This document shows positions 1 through 4,641 of a DNA stretch of 5,518 nucleotides, one piece after another. The stretch spans positions 1-5,518 of the forward strand of contig CALIEL010000112.1 in the NCBI GenBank assembly GCA_938022235.1, read 5' to 3'. Below the pieces are notes generated by a model. It was not told the DNA's origin and did not search any database. It worked only from the letters and a program-made list of their open reading frames with translations. Within the stretch, counting starts at the first letter, position 1. Every line of letters starts with the position of its first letter. The DNA comes from Oribacterium parvum (GTDB lineage: Bacteria; Bacillota; Clostridia; Lachnospirales; Lachnospiraceae). Made by a program: the position numbers and the translations under genes.

Positions 1-189
1 AATAAGCACAAGAACTGAATTTACGATTTTTTTAATATTAAATCCATGGTACTATAACAAACTGTTTCCGTAATGACAAGTCTCTGTTTTCCCCTTTTTT
101 TCCTGAAAATCTTCGCATTTTCTTATGAAAAGGAAGGAAAAACTTAATTTATAAAAAAGCTGCTTGCCCTTTACATTTTTGCTCATGAA

Positions 190-242
190 AATAGACAAAT
201 TCTCCCCCAATAAAGCAGGGAAAATTTGTCTATTCTTTTTTT
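190..242 (+). terminator. Long inverted repeat with T-run, possible plus-strand or bidirectional terminator
   Basis: Seventeen-base arms 190-206 and 218-234 with an 11-nt loop pair at 16 of 17 positions on the plus strand (C-A mismatch at 202/222). After one C come seven T's (236-242) in plus-strand direction, as for an intrinsic terminator. On the minus strand the mismatch becomes G-U, so the stem is continuous, but only a short T-run follows. It could stop transcription entering from an unseen plus-strand gene to the left, or act in both directions; no plus-strand gene is visible in the window. Confidence 0.5.
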
Positions 243-268
243 GCCATTCTTTTTTCCATATGCACTCC

Positions 269-290
269 TTTCCCAATAGAGCAAGGGAAA
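269..290. repeat. Short hairpin TTTCCC/GGGAAA
   Basis: Six-bp arms 269-274 and 285-290 flank a 10-nt loop AATAGAGCAA. The arm-loop-arm sequence at 272-292 is nearly the same as the apex of the larger hairpin at 206-225, with one substitution and one inserted base, so the two look like diverged copies of one small element. No T-run follows. Confidence 0.5.
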
Positions 291-338
291 ATAAGGCCTT
301 TCCTCCTTTTCCCCTGTTCTTTCCGTCCGTTTCGTCCA

Positions 339-372
339 AAGGCTTTGCTTTTCCTTATTTTTCCAAAGCCTT
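339..372. repeat. Perfect 9-bp inverted repeat AAGGCTTTG/CAAAGCCTT
   Basis: Arms 339-347 and 364-372 are perfectly complementary around a 16-nt loop. Neither side is followed by a T-run in its own direction (AAAAACG on the plus strand, TGGACG on the minus strand), so it does not look like a standard terminator. On the minus strand it comes directly after the U-run of the operon terminator and could form a secondary structure in read-through RNA. Confidence 0.55.
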
Positions 373-402
373 AAAAACGCTCCTCTTCTTTTTCAAGAGG
401 AA
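373..402 (-). terminator. Likely intrinsic terminator of the GGDEF-EAL/MCP operon
   Basis: On the minus strand the stem 395-401 with 381-387 (7 bp, TCCTCTT/AAGAGGA, 7-nt loop, plus a terminal U-G pair at 402/380) is followed after two bases by five U residues (377-373). The U-run is short and slightly offset, so efficiency is uncertain; the adjacent 11-bp hairpin at 401-429 may assist. No better terminator lies between 430 and the MCP stop at 562. Confidence 0.6.
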
Positions 403-429
403 ACTCCCCTTCTTTCCCAAGAGGAGTTT
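401..429 (-). repeat. Upstream hairpin of a tandem pair (11-bp inverted repeat)
   Basis: Arms 401-411 and 419-429 enclose a 7-nt loop. On the plus strand there is one C-A mismatch (408/422); on the minus strand it is a G-U wobble, giving an unbroken 11-bp RNA stem. This indicates the minus strand is the functional reading. It abuts the terminator hairpin at 381-401 and lies 132 nt after the MCP stop codon. Confidence 0.7.
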
Positions 430-457
430 GCCTGTATATTCTTATAACAATACCACT

Positions 458-486
458 ATTATATAGAAGATATCTTTTTATTTCTA
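458..486 (-). promoter_or_regulatory. Candidate minus-strand promoter in the 3' region of the MCP gene
   Basis: On the minus strand TAGAAA (486-481, four of six to the -35 consensus) is separated by exactly 17 nt from a perfect TATAAT (463-458). A start near 451 would give a transcript of about 79 nt reaching the U-run at 373, containing both hairpins at 381-429. The region is AT-rich, so a chance match is possible. Confidence 0.35.
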
Positions 487-561
487 CATAATGAACTATT
501 TTTTCTTTTCTTCCCTATCCGGTTCTGCCTACCATGGCTTTATGCCCGGGGAGGAGAATTG

Positions 562-2247
562 TTAAACCTGAATACGGGAAATCATTTCCTTCAGAGAAGC
601 CGCATTCTCATTCAGATCCTGACTGGATGCGGAGCTTTCCTCGGAAGTGGCACTGTTTTGTTGTACCACCTTGGAAACCTCTTCCAGGCCTTTACTTACT
701 TCAGAAATGGATTTCGCATCCGTTACCATGGAACCGGCAATTTCACTCACCATTTCCTTACTCTTCTCAGAGCCGTCCATAACATCGCCCAGTGTCTTTG
801 CGGCGTGATCCACGATATTTACACCCTTTTTCACCGCATTGATGGTGCTCTCAATCAGAACAGAGGTCTCTGCCGCTGCATCCGCGGACTTTCCTGCCAA
901 GTTTCTGACCTCATCCGCTACCACTGCAAAGCCCTTACCGTAAACACCGGCTCTGGCTGCCTCGATGGCTGCATTTAATGCCAAAATATTGGTCTGGAAA
1001 GCAATGTCATCAATGGCCTTGATGATACGCTCTACCTGATTGGACTTATCCTCGATTTCCTCCATAGCCAAGAGCATCTCGCCCATCTGCTGGTTTTCAT
1101 CGGAAATCTTCTCGGAAACCTCTCCGAAATAGCTTTCTATATTGCCCGCCTTCTGTGCCTGGGCACTGATTCTTGTGGAAAGCGCATAAATGCTGGCACT
1201 TAACTCCTCCAAGGTGGAAGCCTGCTCTGTAGCCCCCTGAGAAAGGGCCACGGAACCGTTGGCAATCTGCTCGGAACCGGACTCAACATCCGCCGCCACC
1301 TGATTGATGGAGCCGAAAACATTCTTCAAATTTTGGTTGATTTCCCTATAGGACTGTAAAATGCTGGCATAATCCGCCACATACATATTTTCATCCATGG
1401 ACTGTACCGCAAAGTTTCCTTTGCTCATCTCGGATAAAACCGCACAAATGTCGGTAATAATCTTCTTCAATTCTCCGGACAGGGCGGAGAAGTCGTCCAC
1501 CATCTCTCCCAGCTCGTCGCTGCCGATATACTTCTTATTGAAAGCAATATTTAAATGACCGCTGCGCATTCTTTTGATTGCCTTGGAAACCGTACCGATT
1601 CTTCCGGTAATGTCTTTTTGCAGCTTCAGGAAGGCAAAGACACAAAGAAGAATTACGATGACAAAGACCACGCCCAAAAGCAAGCTTTCCCTAGACCGCA
1701 TATCCTTGGCCTCCTGAATCTTCGCTTCAGAGTGTTCATCGGAAAGCTTTCCTACTGCAGAAAGGGCGGATACAAAGTTCTCGGAGGTTACCGCATTAAA
1801 GCCCTGTTGATAGGAAGCAATCGCCCCTGCCGTGTCTCCCTTATCCAGCATATCCAGAAGGGCATAGCTGTCCTTCTCCAAAGCATCCATTGCAGTAGAA
1901 AGATTCTCTAATAAAGTCTTATCCTCCAGTGTATTTTCCAGTTTGGAAAGCTTATCCCGCATATCCTTAAAACGACTGTCAAAGTCCTCTCTCTGCTCCT
2001 TTACCGGATTGTTGGCAGTATCATACATGGCCAAAAGTAAACGCTTATTGATACTCTGGATATCCTTTCGCATACTCATCTGAGACTTCATGTTGTCATA
2101 CTCAATCTGCACAAAGTCATTCACCATCATGTCACTCATCTTCAAAAATGAGAATTGTGCCAAGCCGATTAAGAGTGTAACCATAATCGTCATGAGAACC
2201 AGTGTAAAAATAAACTTACTACGCAACTTCATATCCTTATAAGACAT
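562..2247 (-). CDS. Methyl-accepting chemotaxis protein (membrane chemoreceptor with helical-bundle sensor)
   Basis: The protein has 561 aa, starting at an ATG with a strong ribosome binding site. Layout: a short basic N-terminus; TM1 at about 12-34; a helical extracytoplasmic domain at 36-187, probably of the 4HB_MCP type (Lys, Glu and Leu rich, no Cys); TM2 at about 188-208; HAMP at about 209-262 (SDELGEMVDDF at 243-253), which lacks the usual Pro; a second HAMP-like stretch at 263-315 (LSEMSKGNF, YVADYASIL); and a long signalling hairpin at 316-561. The hairpin tip (410-455) carries IAFQTNILALNAAIEAARAG and GKGFAVVADEVRNLAGKS, the CheA/CheW contact region. Probable methylation sites are the Glu/Gln pairs at 341-342 (ATEQAS), 347-348 (TLEELS) and 536-537 (TSEESS). 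It should pass ligand or other signals across the membrane to the CheA kinase and so to the flagellar motor. The C-terminus lacks the enteric NWETF-type CheR/CheB tether. The ligand cannot be told from sequence. It is the second gene of the operon with the EAL protein. Confidence 0.96.
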   Translation of the reverse strand: MSYKDMKLRSKFIFTLVLMTIMVTLLIGLAQFSFLKMSDMMVNDFVQIEYDNMKSQMSMRKDIQSINKRLLLAMYDTANNPVKEQREDFDSRFKDMRDKLSKLENTLEDKTLLENLSTAMDALEKDSYALLDMLDKGDTAGAIASYQQGFNAVTSENFVSALSAVGKLSDEHSEAKIQEAKDMRSRESLLLGVVFVIVILLCVFAFLKLQKDITGRIGTVSKAIKRMRSGHLNIAFNKKYIGSDELGEMVDDFSALSGELKKIITDICAVLSEMSKGNFAVQSMDENMYVADYASILQSYREINQNLKNVFGSINQVAADVESGSEQIANGSVALSQGATEQASTLEELSASIYALSTRISAQAQKAGNIESYFGEVSEKISDENQQMGEMLLAMEEIEDKSNQVERIIKAIDDIAFQTNILALNAAIEAARAGVYGKGFAVVADEVRNLAGKSADAAAETSVLIESTINAVKKGVNIVDHAAKTLGDVMDGSEKSKEMVSEIAGSMVTDAKSISEVSKGLEEVSKVVQQNSATSEESSASSQDLNENAASLKEMISRIQV

Positions 2248-2262
2248 ACTTCTTCTCCCTTA
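2248..2262 (-). promoter_or_regulatory. Overlapping stop codon and ribosome binding site joining the EAL and MCP genes
   Basis: On the minus strand the TAA stop (2262-2260) is immediately followed by GGGAG (2259-2255), so its last A is part of an AGGGAG Shine-Dalgarno sequence. A 7-nt spacer then leads to the ATG at 2247. There is no room for a promoter or terminator in the 12-nt gap. This supports one mRNA and probable translational coupling of the phosphodiesterase and the chemoreceptor. Confidence 0.85.
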
Positions 2263-4455
2263 CTTCTCTTCCTTCTCTTTCTCTCTTTCTTCCAAAAGAG
2301 TTTTGTGAATCAATGCGGCGATGCTTTCCTTATAAATCTTCCGGATGCTCACCAAAATATTCCCCTTTTGCTCCAGCTCCGAGGGTTTCAGGCTGACCAT
2401 CAAAACCATGGTGCCCCCGCCGGGATTCTTTGCCAGGAAAAAGTCTTCCTTAGCAAATTCACTTTCCTTAATCCTTTTGTTCTTTTGCAAAAAGCGGAAA
2501 AAACGTTTGCTTTCTTCTTTGGAAAATACCTGCCCAGCAAATTCTTCCAAAATCTTCCCCTCCATAGAGAAGGAATAAGTTCCCTCTTTTTCATAGAGAA
2601 TTTCCGCACCGCCTCTGCCGGGATTGGTCAAAAGCACCAGCTCATAGCCTCGGTACAAGTCCTTGACCCTTTCCATCATTTTCTTCTGCTTCAGCTTTAA
2701 GAAATTCCCCTGAAAAACCTGCAAATTCACAAGGTAGGCATTTCTCCCCGGAATATGGCTGATTTCCCTACCTCGAATAGCGAAAAAGGCATCGCCTCCC
2801 ATGGTGTCCAATCCTGTTTCCAAGCCCTTTGACAGGTCATCCAGATAATGCCGGATACTCCGATAAATCTCTTCTTCCCTGTTGTTGAGAATCTCCTGGG
2901 CTACGCCGGAATTTAAACCTTCCATAATGGACAATTCCCTTTCAAAGGGGGGATTCACATAGAGAAACTCCACACGATCTCCCATTCGCTCCACAATGGC
3001 TAAAGGAAATCCTTCTTCCTCCTCGCCATCCGTTTCCTTTCCGCTACGGAAAGAATTCGTACCCATAAGATTTACATTTCCAAGGTCATCGTTGTATTTT
3101 CTCTTCCAAGCCGCCTCAAAGGGAAATCCCTTTTCCTTACATTGCATAATGCTTTCCAGATAGGGGGCAGGCTTTCCGATATAGTAGCCCTGTAGCTTCT
3201 CACAACCGATTTCCCTTAAGAATTCCAGCTGTTCCTCTGTTTCCACACCCTCTGCCAGGGTACGAATGCCGATCTTCTTTGCCATGTCCACGATGGAGCT
3301 GACAATTTTTTTGGACTTCTCATTGAATTCCCGAAGAAGCAGCATGTCGATTTTCAACAGGTCAAAATCAAAATCCTTCAAAATATTCAAAGAGCTGTAG
3401 CCGGAACCGAAATCATCCATCCAAACCTTATAGCCTGCCTCATGGAAGCGCTTAATCTGGCTGCTGATAAGAAGCTGGCTTTTGTTTAAAACCGACTCGG
3501 TAATTTCCAAAGTCAACATTTCTCTGGGTACCTGATACTTCGTCATCCGCTCTTCCAGTTCCCGGAAAACGTCACAAAGCTCGAAGTCCATTCGAGAAAG
3601 ATTCAAGGAAACAGGCACCAGACTACCCCCATCTTCCTTGGTTTTCTGATAATCCTGACAAATTTTCTCCAGTACATACAGATCCAGGCGATGGATCAAA
3701 TGATACTCTTCCAACACCGGAATAAACTCCACAGGGGAGAGGAAGCCGTAATGAGGATCCGCCCAGCGCACTAAGGCCTCGAAACCGCAGATTTCCTTGG
3801 TCAAAGCCCGTACCAAAGGTTGATAATAGACCTTGATATAGCCCTCTGCCATAGCCTCCTCAATATGATCCACAATATATCTTTGTTTAGTCAGAAGCTG
3901 TCCCAGCTCCTCATCATAATAACGGGAGAAAACTTCCCGCTCTTTTTTGATACTGTCACAGGCTGTTTTGGCCTTGTCACATATTGTGCTGATGCTCTTT
4001 TGTTCCCGGACAAAGCAGATTCCCGCTTTAAAATCCAAAGCCATGGGAAGATCCAGCTTTTGTATGGCGGCTCTCACCTTACAAATCGCCTCATAATGTC
4101 CGGAATTTGGGGTTAATAAAACATACTGGTCCGCATACATTCTGGTAATCAAGGCATAAGGAAAATATTTTTTCAAAATCTTCGCCATAGCCAGAATCAA
4201 AGCATCTCCCGCCTCGAAGCCGAAGCGCTCATTGTATAATTTAAAATCTATAATATTGAAGTAAATCGCACATTGCCCTTCTTCCATGTAGCGCTCTGCC
4301 AAATCCCGAAAGGCCTGGTTTTTTACGGTCTTACTTAAAGGATCCTTGAAAATACTGCCTAAGCTGTCCTTTTCCTTCATCCATCCCGGAAGAAGTTCTT
4401 GTTCTGTATTCAATTTGACTCCTTCCCACGCAACAGAGCATCCTTGCTCATCCAT
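2260..4455 (-). CDS. Degenerate GGDEF / intact EAL cyclic-di-GMP phosphodiesterase with PAS-like C-terminal region
   Basis: The protein has 731 aa from the ATG (740 aa from a TTG at 4482; the numbering here uses the 740-aa form). Residues 50-180 are a GGDEF fold whose signature has decayed to YADQY (116-120), with NIIDFK where an active cyclase has DxDxFK. It has no RxxD inhibitory site and is unlikely to make c-di-GMP. Residues 200-445 are an EAL domain with the usual catalytic set: EALVRW (Glu235), SLNLS (Asn294), LEITES (Glu326), MDDFGSGYSSL (Asp356, Asp357), LLKID (Lys377), AEGVET (Glu411) and QGYYIGKP (Gln431). It should therefore hydrolyse c-di-GMP to pGpG in the cytoplasm. No membrane segment or signal peptide is seen. 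Residues 490-590 look PAS-like (FPLAIVERMG, FLYVNPPFE) and 605-718 may be a second, more divergent sensor unit; the tail is Glu/Lys-rich. It is the first gene of an operon with the chemoreceptor gene, 12 nt away. Activity in vivo and the sensed signal are inference. Confidence 0.93.
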   Translation of the reverse strand: MDEQGCSVAWEGVKLNTEQELLPGWMKEKDSLGSIFKDPLSKTVKNQAFRDLAERYMEEGQCAIYFNIIDFKLYNERFGFEAGDALILAMAKILKKYFPYALITRMYADQYVLLTPNSGHYEAICKVRAAIQKLDLPMALDFKAGICFVREQKSISTICDKAKTACDSIKKEREVFSRYYDEELGQLLTKQRYIVDHIEEAMAEGYIKVYYQPLVRALTKEICGFEALVRWADPHYGFLSPVEFIPVLEEYHLIHRLDLYVLEKICQDYQKTKEDGGSLVPVSLNLSRMDFELCDVFRELEERMTKYQVPREMLTLEITESVLNKSQLLISSQIKRFHEAGYKVWMDDFGSGYSSLNILKDFDFDLLKIDMLLLREFNEKSKKIVSSIVDMAKKIGIRTLAEGVETEEQLEFLREIGCEKLQGYYIGKPAPYLESIMQCKEKGFPFEAAWKRKYNDDLGNVNLMGTNSFRSGKETDGEEEEGFPLAIVERMGDRVEFLYVNPPFERELSIMEGLNSGVAQEILNNREEEIYRSIRHYLDDLSKGLETGLDTMGGDAFFAIRGREISHIPGRNAYLVNLQVFQGNFLKLKQKKMMERVKDLYRGYELVLLTNPGRGGAEILYEKEGTYSFSMEGKILEEFAGQVFSKEESKRFFRFLQKNKRIKESEFAKEDFFLAKNPGGGTMVLMVSLKPSELEQKGNILVSIRKIYKESIAALIHKTLLEEREKEKEEK

Positions 4456-4463
4456 CGAAACTG

Positions 4464-4493
4464 TTTCCTGCTGTCCTTCCAAGCTGTTTCCCT
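4464..4493 (-). promoter_or_regulatory. Two competing ribosome binding sites for the GGDEF-EAL gene
   Basis: Two near-identical minus-strand elements precede two in-frame starts. CAGGGAAACAG (4494-4484) contains AGGGA and sits 6 nt before a TTG at 4482. CAGGAAACAG (4470-4461) contains AGGA (4469-4466) and sits 10 nt before an ATG at 4455. The ATG is preferred because TTG starts are rarer, but the TTG site has the tighter spacing and cannot be excluded. The two products differ by nine N-terminal residues that lie outside any recognised domain. Confidence 0.5.
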
Positions 4494-4504
4494 GAAGGAA
4501 GCAG

Positions 4505-4534
4505 TTTAAACCTTTGCTTTACCTCTATCGTCAA
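4505..4534 (-). promoter_or_regulatory. Predicted sigma-A-type promoter of the GGDEF-EAL/MCP operon
   Basis: On the minus strand TTGACG (4534-4529, five of six matches to the -35 consensus) is followed by an 18-nt spacer and TTTAAA (4510-4505, four of six to the -10 consensus). A transcript would begin near 4498, giving a leader of about 16 nt to the TTG at 4482 or about 43 nt to the ATG at 4455. The first two T's of the -35 box are the last two T's of the preceding terminator. It is the only space available for a promoter between the terminator and the gene. No sigma-28 (flagellar) type sequence was recognised. Confidence 0.6.
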
Positions 4535-4563
4535 AAAAAAGAGGAGATATAATCCCCTCTTTT
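4533..4563 (-). terminator. Intrinsic terminator of the substrate-binding protein gene
   Basis: Read on the minus strand, an A-rich flank leads into an 8-bp stem (4541-4548 with 4552-4559) around a 3-nt loop (4549-4551). The stem is extended by four A-U pairs (4537-4540 with 4560-4563) and followed by eight U residues (4540-4533). On the plus strand the stem has an A-C mismatch (4545/4555); on the minus strand this becomes a G-U wobble, so the RNA folds better in the gene's direction. It lies about 80 bases after the stop codon at 4642, which separates the binding-protein unit from the GGDEF-EAL gene. Confidence 0.88.
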
Positions 4564-4641
4564 CTCTCTTTTTGTATTTTTCTTAAATGTTAATTACTTT
4601 CTACAAAAATATTTTTTTATAGCACTGAAGCGCATAACAAT

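Larger units (their letters stand above)
1..561. other. Non-coding region downstream of the MCP gene
   Basis: No convincing gene is present. Open frames here are short, start at TTG or ATG without ribosome binding sites, and run through inverted repeats. From 430 to 561 the minus strand is 3' untranslated sequence after the MCP stop (562); the only signal seen there is a candidate promoter at 458-486. From 190 to 429 lies a dense cluster of inverted repeats, described separately. From 1 to 189 the sequence is AT-rich with a short palindrome TTTAATATTAAA (31-42) and nothing else recognisable. Between about 290 and 430 the plus strand is strongly pyrimidine-rich (runs of TTTTCC and CCTTTT). Confidence 0.7.

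Noticed and set aside
31..42. Palindrome TTTAATATTAAA
   Set aside because: It consists only of A and T in an AT-rich stretch and is too short and simple to call an operator.
52..339. Minus-strand open frame of 95 codons left of the terminator cluster
   Set aside because: It starts at TTG without a ribosome binding site, its composition is dominated by Lys, Phe and Leu from AT-rich repeats, and it runs through two inverted repeats; its repeated ALLG peptide comes from the duplicated hairpin core, not from a protein domain.
164..466. Plus-strand open frame of 100 codons across the hairpin cluster
   Set aside because: It is Phe/Pro/Ser-rich from pyrimidine tracts, has no convincing ribosome binding site, spans five inverted repeats and resembles no known family.
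485..561. Possible terminator immediately after the MCP stop codon
   Set aside because: A bulged stem of TTCTCCTCCC with GGGAAGAA can be drawn on the minus strand, but it is followed by an A-rich tract rather than U's.
559..978. Plus-strand open frame of 139 codons opposite the MCP signalling domain
   Set aside because: It lies entirely antisense to the most conserved part of the MCP; it reflects codon constraints of the real gene.
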